Shown here: in pieces, positions 20,769 through 30,190 of the stretch | Layout of the letters: each line of letters begins with the position of its first letter | Numbering within the stretch: position 1 is the first letter of the stretch | Source: Ascarosepion bandense | Lineage: Eukaryota; Mollusca; Cephalopoda; Sepiida; Sepiidae | Length of the DNA: 64,000 nucleotides | Direction: 5' to 3' | Assembly (NCBI GenBank): GCA_037127315.1 | Contig: JBBBDQ010001154.1 | Span: 1,824,501 to 1,888,500, forward strand | Program-made: the position numbers and the translations under genes | The notes under the pieces: model-generated | Told to the model about the DNA's origin: nothing | Database searches by the model: none | The model's input: the letters and a program-made list of their open reading frames with translations, nothing else

Positions 20769-21474
20769 TGTGGTGATACCGAGCAAAAGCGACGGACCGG
20801 ATGTTAGCGCTTTCACGACCAAAAAGCAAATGACCAAAAGTCGTCGGTGCGCCGCCGGCTCCGCGCAGATGTACCGGTTGAAAACTAAAAATTAATAAAA
20901 TATTAAATTTCCAGTTCACGAGCCTACGCGAATTTTATTTATCAGCCAATGGGAAGCCCAGAACCAAATACAAGTGTGAAATCCCAAATGATCTGCTGTG
21001 ATCCAAAATGAAGATATAAAAAGCGGATACAGAAAGCTTCGACAGGCAGACCGACTCGAGGAGAAAAGAGTAATTAGTGGCTCTCTTGACCGAAAGTCAA
21101 GCGGGTTACTACGCTCGCCTCCCTGACCTCTTTTTTCCTTCTTCCCTGCCTCAAAACTACTTACTGACCTAAGGAGCGACTACATCAAAGACATTCCTTA
21201 CTCATAGCGCTCCCCACATTCCTAAGCATTAATTTTCTTTCAGCATTTTATTACCATGAACATTTCAACCTCCGTTGAACCTATATTTCAAGTATTACCT
21301 CAATTGTCAAAACATTAATTGATATGTGTACATATAAAATGTTATTTTTCAATTCAATTTGCTTTTCTTGATGTTATAATAATTTTATGACTTATAGTGG
21401 GCCATCTACAACAAAGCCAAATTCTGTTAATTTTCAACAATATACAACTACCCTTCACTAGAACGGACTCCACA
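20769..21474 (+). mobile_element. Solo LTR related to the 45-50 kb Ty3/gypsy element
   Basis: Begins TGTGGTGATACC, as do the LTRs ending at 45640 and 50650 (opposite strand). It shares 'ctccgcgcagatgtaccggt', 'aatgggaagcccagaacca' and a distal segment ('tttcaagtattacctcaatt', 'tagtgggccatct', 'gccaaattctgttaa') with the 3' LTR at 44905-45640. A plausible end is ccaca at 21470-21474, giving TGTGG/CCACA ends and ~706 bp. A TATA-like gatataaaaagcgg lies at ~21014. No internal coding region follows, so it is a solo LTR. No target duplication was seen. Confidence 0.75.
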
Positions 21475-21556
21475 GCTAACAGAAAAGAATAGATAAGCAA
21501 ACCACTATAATATCATTATTGGTGGTTGATATCTTCATGTTAACGTTCTTGTAACC

Positions 21557-21592
21557 TCTCTGAAGATGGTTCATTTGAGCTGAAAGCTTAGA
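21557..21592 (+). ncRNA. Hammerhead ribozyme motif
   Basis: Stem I TCT/AGA (21557-21559 with 21590-21592), core CTGAAGA at 21560-21566, stem II GGUUC/GAGCU with two wobbles and a bulged U next to the core, GAAA at 21582-21585, a minimal stem III (one A-U pair around GC) and U at 21589 as the cleavage nucleotide. Very short stem III is typical of hammerheads in Penelope-like elements. A decayed relative is at 25273-25308. Confidence 0.5.
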
Positions 21593-21614
21593 ACCAGCAT
21601 AATAAAAAAAATAT

Positions 21615-22552
21615 TGTTACGATAGAGACGGACGAGCCCTGCGCCCCCCATTTATGTTACGGTTTAATTGTAACATAATGATGGGCCAAAACTCCGAGTT
21701 AAAATACAGACAATCATTTAATTAAAAAAAATTAGATAAAAAAATATTTACAAATATACAGTTTGGCATTCAAATCAAGAGACATAGAAAATATATAGTT
21801 TGCTACTGACCGGTGAAGTGTTACGAGGAGAGGAGGGGAAGTAAGTTGTCAGATATCTTACCCAGTTAAGCTGGCGGTGAAGTTAAGTGCTATAGTTTTT
21901 TGGAAATCCTTAAATGCATATATAAAGACTAATTATTGGCTTGGTCAAGGAAAGAGGCAAAAATATCTATTTACCCAGATAGTTCCATGAGGTTCTCTTT
22001 CAGGTTTTAGTTGTTCAGAACTTTTCTGTGAGATTCTTTCGGCTGGATATCGATCCCTGAATCTTAACCGGCGTTGATATGACAGAAAATCCTTTTAACA
22101 ACTCTTTCAAGGTTTTTGTTTGTCGTCGACTAGAGAGATTCTTTCGGCTGGAATATAAATCTTGAATCAAACTGGTGCTGATGAGGTCAGCACATCCTTT
22201 TATCAACTGTTTCAAGTTTTAGTTTTTTGTCGTCGACTTGGGGATTCTTTCGGCTGATATACATCCTGAATCTACCGGGGGTGTAGAGGTCAACCCATCC
22301 TGCTATCAAGTAACTGCTCCGTGCCCAGAACCTATGGGGCTAATACCTAATTTGCATACTTCTAGAACCTTTCGAACTCTCTAGAACATTCTACAATCTT
22401 CCAAACGTTCTATTTCTAATTTCCTTATTTTTACGACTACTTTCTGAATTAAAACCTTTTTCTAATAACAAGTAGGACTCAACAGAGTCCTTTACTAAAA
22501 CTTTTTAGACATTATTAATATTATTCTTATATATAAATGCATCCTTGTAACA
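21615..22552. mobile_element. Candidate solo LTR (TGTTA...TAACA)
   Basis: Starts TGTTACGATAGAG and ends CCTTGTAACA, giving 5-bp inverted ends. It is flanked by ATAT on both sides (21611-21614 and 22553-22556), a possible target duplication, although AT-rich flanks make that weak. Length 938 bp. It contains three ~115-bp tandem units at 22015-22320. No coding region belongs to it. Orientation not determined. Confidence 0.6.
22015..22320. repeat. Three ~115-bp tandem units inside the solo LTR
   Basis: Each unit carries gattctttcggctg, then 'cctgaatc' and 'catcct' blocks, and the first two carry tttttgt...tcgtcgact. Unit starts are near 22027, 22138 and 22241. Units differ by ~15-20% by eye. 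A 66-codon frame on the minus strand is incidental. Confidence 0.8.
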
Positions 22553-22632
22553 ATATCCAAATGTTGGACAATATTTGTCCTTATTTTCCCCCGAAATTAA
22601 AGCCTAATTACGGCGGTTACCTATTTATTATA

Positions 22633-22670
22633 CATTAATATTTCGAGATCAAAATCTCATCTTCAGAATG
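22633..22670 (-). ncRNA. Hammerhead ribozyme motif
   Basis: On the minus strand: stem I CAUU/AAUG, four pairs; core CUGAAGA; stem II GAGAU/AUCUC with UUUG loop plus one bulged U beside the core; GAAA; stem III reduced to one or two A-U pairs; U as cleavage nucleotide. The same motif with identical core and helices is at 56415-56452. Confidence 0.6.
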
Positions 22671-22861
22671 GCAAAGAAGAATGGTCATTCCTGGCTGTCT
22701 GTCTGCTACTACTGCTGTCATTAATTTTACTGTGTGTTTATGTATACGCGTGCCCGCGCGTGTGTGTTTATGGTATATGTATGATTTATAGTTGGGGCCT
22801 TTTTCTGGTTTGATGATATCAGTCTGCGTTAATGTGTGGGGTTTTCTAAGTGTAACCTGAC

Positions 22862-23067
22862 CGTTAGATTGACTTTTGACCGGGTTGAAGAGGATAAATT
22901 TCATTACTTTTGTTTTAACTATCTGCTTTATCTGGTGGTGTGTGCGTGTCCGTGAGTGTGTCATGTGTGCGCGTTTATGTGTGCGTAGTTCTTGCAAGAT
23001 AAAGCAGATAGATAAAACAACAGTAATGAAATAGTTCCGCTTCAACCCGGTCAAAAGTTAATTTAAT
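22862..23067. repeat. ~72-bp inverted duplication
   Basis: 22862-22935 and 22993-23067 are inverted copies (shared tttgaccgggttgaag, tatctgctttatct). The spacer is ~57 bp and GT-rich. The paralogous block at 56700 has only one arm, so the second arm is a later event in this copy. Confidence 0.85.
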
Positions 23068-23096
23068 TTGGCTAAGCTAACTTCAGACAACTTTAA

Positions 23097-24246
23097 ATGT
23101 TACATATTTCTCCAAGGACTAGTTGCGAAATGAGAAAACTGAGAGCCGAGGACGAAATCAGTAAAGTGTTAAGTAATACGATGAAAGAATTACCGGTAAG
23201 ACTATTAGAAATAAGAAGAAAAGCAGAAACAGACGACTTCATAAATACCACAAAGAAAAAAATAGGAGATAAAGACACCAACTTGGCAGACTGTTTTTCA
23301 ATTTGCGATAATGTCCTACTCTACAATGAAAGGGTGGTAATACCAAAATCGTTACAAAGAAGAATTTTGAAGGATTTTCGTTTAGGACACCCGGAAAAAA
23401 AAATTGCATGAAGGCACTTATGAGAAGTTATCTGAACTGGCCGAACAAGGATGATAATATTGCGCAGATGATAGCAAAATGTAAGGGCTGCGCGGCGGCA
23501 GCAAAGTCATCACCTATCATACAGAAACCATAGCCAAAGGCGGATAAACCTTAGCCGAGAGTCCATGCGGACTACGCAGGACCCAGCGACGGCTACTACT
23601 ACTTAATAATGGTAGACAGATTTAGTAAATGGTCTAAAGTTTTCAGGTATAAAAATCCAATAACAGAAAATACCATAAACTGTTTACACTAGCTATTCGC
23701 TAGGTTTGGTGTTGTAGATTGCTTAGTAACGGACAATGGTACACAGTTTACTTCAAGTGATTTTCAAGAATTTTGTGAGACGTACCAAATAAAACACATA
23801 AAAACAGCACCGTACCACCCTCGATCGAACGGCTTAGCCGAAAGATTCGTGATTACTCTAAACTAATTACGAAAAGATCGTTCAGACCCGGTAAACGAGT
23901 GTACTTCAGAATGTTTGAAAATAATATGACGTATTGGGAACCGGGAACAATTGTAAACAGAATAGGAAACGTGATGTACATTATAGAGGGAGAAAGAATT
24001 ACGCATAGAAGGCACGTAAATCAAATACAAAAAAAAAAAAAAAAGGAGTGAAGAGCCAAGCTCCTCCACCATTAGAAAATGAGGACACTATTGGAGAAAT
24101 TTTTACAGCCTTCGACATTCAGAGACCTCAAATTAATACAGAAATCAGAAGAGCTAGCAGAAAACAAAAGTTTACGGAGCCGTTAATGATAGATCCCAAG
24201 CGAAAAAAATACAAACTCCTCTAAAAAAAGAAGCTTGGGAGGTGGG
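23097..24246 (+). pseudogene. Ty3/gypsy pol relic: integrase
   Basis: 23097-23411 is open and ends in the zinc-binding region (SLQRRILKDFRLGHPE). After a frameshift: RSYLNWPNKDD, CKGCAAAAKS (the CC pair), stops, then HADYAGPSDGYYYLIMVDRF (first catalytic Asp), [20 protein letters not shown] (second Asp), [14 protein letters not shown] (Glu). The C-terminal domain follows (RPGKRVYFRMFENN, WEPGTIVNRIGNVMYIIEGE). Integrase inserts the element's DNA copy. All three catalytic residues are visible but frameshifts and stops inactivate it. The 5' part (gag, protease, RT) is missing. The sequence just before the LTR (cttgggaggtggg) looks like the polypurine tract that primes plus-strand synthesis. Confidence 0.85.
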
Positions 24247-25063
24247 TGTTGTGGATCGCCCCTTTTAGCATACAAGAATGGACTCGCCTGATGTGTACAA
24301 GTAATCCTGCCTATACCAAGTACAGTAGCCGCAGCCGGCATTTGCCGCTGTTTCTATGACACTGTCTGCCCTCTGCCTTCGGGTAGAGGGCGCTCTCTGC
24401 TTCCGAGCAGAGAGCACTAACCCAATCGTGGTTCCGCCGAAGGGTAGAATCACGACTGGGGGAAAATAGACAGATATTTTGGCCTAGCTATATGGCCGGG
24501 AAGACCCACAATAAAAAGACCCTCTGTCACATCTAACCTTACATGGGATGGTTGGTAAATACCGTTGCAAATCAGTTTGCTTGGCAACTATGACACTGTC
24601 AGCACTCTGCCTTTGGTTAGAGAGCGCTCTCTGCTTCCGAGCAGAGAGCACTAACCCAGTCGTGGTTCCGCCGAAGGGTAGAATCACGACTGGGGAAAAT
24701 AGACAGATATTTGTGGCCTGGCTATATGGCCGGGAAGACTCACATTAAAAAGACCTTGTGTCACATCTCGCCTTACGTGGGAAGGTGGATAAATACCGTT
24801 GCTAAGCAGTTGCAGAATTGTAAAGTAGTGGCTTAATTGGTCCGTAAGTTGGTGCAGATTTAGTTGGAGTTGTTGAATATATACTCATTACCCGGACATA
24901 CTATTTCGCTTCAAGACTGTATATAATTATTTCTACTAATAGTATTCCTGAATTGACTAACCCGTGATCCAGTTTGTATATCTTGTTCAATATAACTGAC
25001 ATTTTCTATCTCCATATCTGTCTTTCTTATTTATTATTTTGTGTGTTTTATCACCCGGTAGCC

Positions 25064-25069
<6 letters not shown>
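24247..25069 (+). mobile_element. 3' LTR of the Ty3/gypsy relic
   Basis: Begins TGTTGTGGATCG directly after a polypurine tract and ends CCACAACA, giving perfect 8-bp inverted ends; 823 bp. It contains a tandem duplication of ~225-235 bp (24354-24583 and 24590-24812), each copy with a hairpin around gctctctgcttccgagcaga and an inverted pair 'gtcgtggttccgccg'/'gaatcacgact'. The 5' LTR is not in the window. A TA tract abuts its end. Confidence 0.85.

Positions 25070-25099
<30 letters not shown>
25070..25099. repeat. (TA)n microsatellite
   Basis: About 30 bp of TA between the LTR end and unassigned sequence. Confidence 0.9.
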
Positions 25100-25103
<4 letters not shown>

Positions 25104-25272
25104 GTGTGTATTTTGGCAGCATTTTTTCATTAATGCAGGTTTCATTGAATAATATAGACAAGTTCTGTCTATTAATTTTGTGTAGGATCCGTTCATACCG
25201 TCTGATATACTTGATGGTGATATCGTTGAAAGACAACAAAAAATCACAGTAATTGTTGATCTTTTTATCGGG

Positions 25273-25308
25273 TCTAAGCTTTCGGCTCACATAAGCCATT
25301 ATCAAAGA
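25273..25308 (-). ncRNA. Decayed hammerhead motif
   Basis: Same layout and stem I (TCT/AGA) as 21557-21592, with stem II GGCU/AGCC and GAAA present, but the core reads UUGAUAA instead of CUGANGA (C3 and G8 changed), which should abolish cleavage. It lies 3' of the PLE GIY-YIG tail on the same strand. Confidence 0.5.
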
Positions 25309-25665
25309 GTAAATATTAACACACAGTAAACATAGAACATTTAAGCTATTAACAATAAAGAGAATTAAATTGAAAATATAAGTCCAACCCTACCGTGGCG
25401 GATGGCCGAAGACAGTGACAAAATAGTGGCGTTGTAGTCCCTGATCTGATTACAGGCATTTGAGTACGTTATTGGAAATATCAAAACTGATTGTATTCAA
25501 ACCAGGTTTAAATTGCTTAATGTAGATTGCTTCGAGGATTTTTAGTTTCTGTTTATTATTTTTTTGTTTAAGTATGTACGTGTTATCAACGAGCGTTTTT
25601 CTCAGAAGTGTGCGTTGATAACCGTGTTGTTTTAAATATATATATATAGTACTGTGCAAATGTAT
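25309..25665 (-). pseudogene. PLE GIY-YIG C-terminal fragment
   Basis: Minus-strand frame 25659-25450 reads HGYQRTLLRKTLVDNTYILK, then KLKILEAIYIKQFKPGLNTI, the ending typical of GIY-YIG modules in Penelope-like elements (a Glu in an ILEA helix followed by KP-LN). Truncated on its 5' side by the Tc1 derivative at 25649. The order coding tail then hammerhead-like motif matches the larger PLE at 26344-29210. Confidence 0.72.
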
Positions 25666-26263
25666 TAGGACAAGAACTATTTTATCTTTTATGAGGTATC
25701 AAAATAAATTTTAAAATCGCCCTCGTTCCAAAGTTTCTGGTAGTGTGCAAAAGTATTACGACAGGGGTGATTTTCCTAAAAACCTCACTGAAATTCAAAT
25801 ACAGGGTGAAAAGCCAAGTAAATTGCTAATAAATATTGATTTAAAACTGGCTGTAAAAGAAGTGTATTAAAAAGAAGTTATATTTAATTTTTCCTATTTT
25901 CTGTTAAACAAATTATTTTGAAATTATTCTATTGAACATCTATGGGATGTTTTGAATGAAAAAATTGATACATATAATGTTACTTCGCAAGACACAGTTT
26001 GGGAACAAATACAATCTGCTTGGCAGGAGATACCATTAGATATATTGAAGAAGATTGTGATGTCAATGCCTGACAGAATTAAGGTTGTGATCAAAGCAAA
26101 ACGCTATTATACTAAATATTAAATTTATTTTGTAACAAGTATTTTTTCTAGTTAAGGCATTTGTTGTGTAAATCAAATAAAATTACTTTAATTAAATTGT
26201 TTATTTTCTGTCAATATGCCCCATAAAAGATAAAATAGTTATTGTCCTAATGCTTTTACACAC

Positions 26264-26267
<4 letters not shown>
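25649..26267 (+). mobile_element. Tc1-like transposon, internal deletion derivative
   Basis: Terminal inverted repeats of ~46 bp: left gtactgtgcaaatgtattag..., right (reverse complement) gtagtgtgtaaaagcattag..., both continuing to aactattttatcttttatg. It is inserted in a TA-rich site. A second terminus-like sequence, tgtgcaaaagtattacgaca at ~25744-25763, lies inside the left end, an IR/DR-type arrangement (repeated transposase binding sites). Total ~619 bp against ~1.3-1.6 kb for intact Tc1 elements. Confidence 0.88.
25932..26122 (+). pseudogene. Tc1 transposase C-terminal remnant
   Basis: Encodes SIEHLWDVLNEKIDTYNV, then VWEQIQSAWQEIPLDILKKI and MSMPDRIKVVIKAKRYYTKY followed by a stop, the last ~60 residues of Tc1 transposases (the EHLWD region holds the third catalytic acidic residue). 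Everything N-terminal is deleted. Confidence 0.85.

Positions 26268-26314
<47 letters not shown>
26268..26314. repeat. (TA)n microsatellite
   Basis: About 47 bp of TA following the Tc1 terminus. Confidence 0.92.
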
Positions 26315-26319
<5 letters not shown>

Positions 26320-26343
26320 AAATAAATTTTCAATATTCAAAAT

Positions 26344-26402
26344 TGTTGAATGAACATTTCAACATGAAATCCCCCAGAGAGATTTCACATCTCTTCAGCA
26401 AC
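26344..26402 (-). ncRNA. Hammerhead ribozyme motif
   Basis: On the minus strand: stem I GUUG/CAAC (four perfect pairs), core CUGAAGA (26392-26398), stem II eleven continuous pairs including three wobbles directly against the core, GAAA (26357-26360), stem III AU/AU closing a GUUC loop, U at 26348 as the cleavage nucleotide. It lies ~950 bp 3' of the GIY-YIG coding relic on the same strand, the place where Penelope-like elements carry hammerheads in their terminal repeats. Confidence 0.7.
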
Positions 26403-26705
26403 GGTACATATTTCTAAATGAAAATAAAAATAAGAATAAAAATAAAAAAGAGAAATAAAAAAAATAAAAAATAAATAACGGTTAAGATTTGAGAAATTTA
26501 CGTCACAAAAATTTCGGAAGCAAATCATGTCTATTTTTAGATTTAAACTTTTAGATAGAGTTGTAAGTGAAGAAATGGAATATTTGGCTTGTCTAGCTTT
26601 ACAAAAAAAAAGGGGGTTAAGGAAGTGGTGTTAAATTGAGAATTGGGTTAAACAAAACAGAAAGGGAATGGAGGCGGGAGGTAAGAAAAATAAAGAAAAG
26701 GAAGG

Positions 26706-26736
<31 letters not shown>

Positions 26737-27355
26737 GATTTCTATATTAGAAACGCTCGATACGTGTCAAATAAAACTAACTTTAAATGGGTTAAAATAT
26801 TAGAAAAACAAGACTTTTTAGAAAAAGCATTTTAGGGGAAAATGTAGATATAAGGTTTAAGTAAAGTTAATTAAGTTAATCTAATTAAAGATACCTCTAG
26901 GTATAGATAAACTAAATAAAATTAAGAATAAAGATTATAGAAAATTATAAATTAAAAATTTCTAAAAATTAATTAAAAAAATTTTTTTTTATAATTATGA
27001 TGTGAAAAAGATATATATATACTAGCAGAGGAAATCGGGGGTTAAATTAGTAAAATAATCTATATTTATAAAGGTAGACAATCAAAGGAGACTGAGTAAG
27101 GAAGGTAGAGGGGTCAAAATACTATTTAAAGTTAAATGAATTTATCAAAAACCATTAAATTTATATTTAATATCCTAAAAACTAAAAATTATTTATTTAA
27201 CTATTTATAGATTTAACTATTTATAAATTTAACTATTTAAAGTTAAATTTATTTATCAAAAACCATTAAATTTATATTTAATATATTAATATCCTAAAAA
27301 CTAAAAATTAGAATTTAAAATTCACGTGTTCACAAAGCTCGCTTTATGACGGCAC
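26403..27355 (-). other. Probable PLE 3' untranslated region, AT-rich
   Basis: A/T-rich DNA between the GIY-YIG relic and the hammerhead. It contains a local direct duplication (aaaccattaaatttatattt at ~27150 and ~27260) and an A/G-rich stretch (26400-26745). No coding motif. Confidence 0.45.
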
Positions 27356-29210
27356 TTACTTTTCTAGCACACACAGACAGCATCTATCACGAAAATTCCT
27401 CGGAATACGGGCTGAACCTATTAATTTCCAGCTAATTACAGGGTCCAGCCCTTCTTCCTTCATTTTCCAGAATCTCCGTGAAAAGGCTGTCTGGTATTTT
27501 TGACCTGGGTTCGAAAATGAATACCTGTGGTTGTAATATTTCTGCTTAAATGGTCCCGCGGACATACCAATATAAGTCTGGTAATTATTTTTTGTTGTTT
27601 GATGGAGAAATGTGAGTTTCATAAATTACCTGTGTGGATTTACATTTACCCTCCATCGGGCAGGCGTCCACAGAGCTACAAGTGCATTCATTCAAAATTC
27701 CGGACCCAGAGTCAGTATTACGTAAATTCATTAGAATATGTCTATTATGAGAATTTATGATATTGTCTATATTTGAGATACAAGAATAGCTGATATTTAG
27801 AGTGTACCTATTAAAGATTTTCCGTAAAGGATTATTGTTATTAAAATGTTGTCTATTAATTTGAGAAAATATTTACCAATATTGATATTAGTTAGTTTAC
27901 AATAAGGAGAGTTATACCAAATTATCTTCCTTTTTCTACAGTTTCTTTTATTTTTAGTTTTTGATGATTCGGGGTTTATTGTAGGTTTATTATATGTTAA
28001 TTTGTTCTGAAATCCGCTTTTTTGAAGGGCCTTATTGTAAATATCTTTACTTGCGTTGAAAGTTTTAATGTTAGATGATACTTGGTTAATCCTATTATTT
28101 ACTATATTGGATATCTGTTTTATAATATTTTTGGGTTGGTTGGATAAAATATTAATATAACTGGGAGAACTGTTTTCTTTGAGAAAGGGTTGGTAGGATC
28201 CATCGTTTAAATTAAGGGTGATATCTAGATAGTTTACAATTTTAAGATTAGAACGAACTTCACCCTTAAAACCAAGTAATTTATAGCTCTAATTATTTTT
28301 TGTGTATTCTCTTTGTATAGGGCCCAGTGGAATTAGGGATACATATTAATCCATTATCCCGATATAGGCCTATTTGTTTTAGGTCTAAGAATCTACTTAA
28401 AACATCTAAAATATAAATACCTACTAGATCTGCTACCTGGGCTGAATCATATGCTCCCATAGGGACATCAAAGCTATCCACGTAATTTTTAGCAAAATTT
28501 AAGCAACTTTAAAGAAGGTCTTTAGATATAGAAGAATAGAAGTCAACAATATCGAATTTAAGGAAGGTGAACTTAGATTTATTATTGATGCTATTAAACC
28601 AGTTTATGGTATCCGAAGAACTTTTCCAAAGGTTTGGTTGTAAATTAGATTGTAACTTCTCTATTAGGGTTTTTTTAGAATTTCCCTAGAAATGATGCCG
28701 AAGTCACTTTTAGTAGGATTAATCAGTCTAGTTTGTAATTTGTTTTGGAAGTTTGGTTTGTGGTCCTTAAATAGAACGTAAGCTTCTTTGGTAGAAACTT
28801 TGCCTATTCTGTCACTAATATTTAATTCGTTAGTAAATTTAGCCCTATCTATGTTAATTTCCGATAATGTTAGGTTTCTTCTGTCTACTTTGTAATGTCT
28901 AGTTATGTTATTTTTAAGGATACTTAGGTAATTTGAAGGATCACATTTATAAATGTTATTGGATTTGTTGGATTTTACCCACAGGTACTTAGAGTTTTTT
29001 TAAGGTACTAATATCCGACTTTAACAAGTTCTGAAATTCATTAGAAGCCCCACGAACTTGAACTTTGGGGATCAAGTCGAAAAGGTCCTTCTCAAAAGAG
29101 TCCAAAAATTTGCATACCGGAGGTGTTCGTTGAGTTTTTAGGTTAAAGTACTCCGTAGAATAAGACGAAGAGTCCGTGGGACAAAGAAAGAAGTAGGCCT
29201 TCCATCAAAG
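27356..29210 (-). pseudogene. Penelope-like element: RT and GIY-YIG relic
   Basis: Read on the minus strand. The RT domain lies at 28290-29200 in several frames; the clearest piece is 28481-28293: DSFDVPMGAYDSAQVADLVG, then KQIGLYRDNGLICIPNSTGP, where the catalytic YxDD box reads YRDN. Downstream come a linker, a Cys-rich ECTCSSVDACPMEGKC-like motif at ~27630-27690, and 27622-27356 open with NNYQTYIGMSAGPFKQKYYN (YIG of GIY-YIG), RYSFSNP and WKLIGSARIP. A PLE encodes RT fused to GIY-YIG endonuclease. Frameshifts, stops and the Asp-to-Asn change show it is inactive. Nearly the whole element seems present, ending with the hammerhead at 26344-26402. Confidence 0.8.
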
Positions 29211-29906
29211 TCTCCTCCCGAATATATAGATTAAATACACTTTTTTCCTACTTGTTCTTTATTTGTTCTTTTCATCTTATCGGATTCCGATCTATATATT
29301 CAACTCACCGGGACTTAGAAATACTCAGGTTGGTGTCTGGGGGGCGCGATTAAACCACTAGGAGTGATGCACCCTCAGTCTTTGTTAAGACATGCACATA
29401 GGGGAAGGAAACCCTGAAAGTAAAACCTGAGGTATATTGTTCATTGCATTTGTGGCAAACATTTGCACCAATGCTTTGTTATCATTATTTCCCAAAAGTG
29501 TGGCTGGTTCTGCACACGCCTTCACCACTTAAAACAAATCATTGTGCGGTAGTCTCACAATCAAACCATTTCAGTTTCAATTTTAGGCACATTTGAACAA
29601 GTCCACTGGCGAGAGAGCGAAGGTGACAGGGACAGATAAAGGATATTGCTGGAAGTCCCTAGCTGGAACTCTACACAGTGGCGGCCAATGGGTGATGGTC
29701 GTTCTTGCACAAAACCTTGAGTACTTGTGCTGTTCGTATCCTCCATTGGTGACAAAGCAGGTCTATTTAGGTACAGCACTGCTTTCCCTGGAAGGGGAGC
29801 GGGTGATAAAAGGAACCCTAAAAAAATGCGTACCCATAACTTCACCATGTTATTTAACTGCAGCTGACTGGTTATCCATTTTTGTAGTACTAAAACGAAG
29901 AATGAA

Positions 29907-30190
29907 ATGAAAATGAAACTTGGTTCTTGGAATGTTCGAACACTCCAAGATTGCAGCTCTGAATTAGAGCGCAAGACGGCACTTGTAGCTTTGGTTCTAC
30001 AAAAACACAACATATCGATTGCCGCGCTTAGTGAAACTCGTTTAGTTGGCTCTAGACAATTTGAAGAAGTCACTGGGGGTTATACATTTTTCGTTAATGG
30101 TAAGAAGGAAAAGGAAAGTCGTACTCCTGGTGTTGGCTTTGCTTTACTTCCTACAGCTATCTCCGACCGAATCATGACCCTTAAACGTTT
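29907..30190 (+). pseudogene. L-C endonuclease N-terminus (APE-type)
   Basis: Open frame reading KMKLGSWNVRTLQDCSSELE, then VLQKHNISIAALSETRLVGS and GYTFFVNGKKEKE, PGVGFALLP: the WNVRT and ALSETR motifs (metal-binding Asn and Glu) of exonuclease-endonuclease-phosphatase domains that nick the LINE target. The frame is cut at ~30187 by an inserted L-B tail, so the catalytic Asp/His C-terminal half is missing. I start at the ATG at 29907 because the domain's first strand begins there. Confidence 0.85.

Larger units (their letters stand above)
22620..23067 (-). repeat. Hammerhead-bearing repeat, copy 1
   Basis: The block is repeated at 56390-56815 in the same orientation: hammerhead end, 'tggctgtctg', CA/GT-rich part, 'tatagttggggcctttttct', 'gaccgttag', 'gaccgggttg', 'tttatctggtggtgtgtgcg'. 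In this copy 22862-22935 and 22993-23067 form a large inverted repeat. It probably is a PLE terminal (pseudo-LTR) segment, by analogy with other hammerhead-bearing PLEs; no PLE coding relic adjoins it here. Confidence 0.7.

Noticed and set aside
22155..22185. Hammerhead at ctgatgaggtcagc
   Set aside because: CTGATGA is present but no GAAA follows at a workable distance and no helices close.
22015..22320. CRISPR-like array (three repeats with spacers)
   Set aside because: Units are ~115 bp, diverged, and lie within an LTR in a eukaryotic sequence; no cas genes.
23863..24072. Minus-strand frame opposite the integrase C-terminus
   Set aside because: Antisense shadow of pol.
29561..30073. 170-codon minus-strand frame opposite the L-C 5' end
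   Set aside because: It overlaps the clear endonuclease start on the plus strand (WNVRT, ALSETR) and has no domain of its own.
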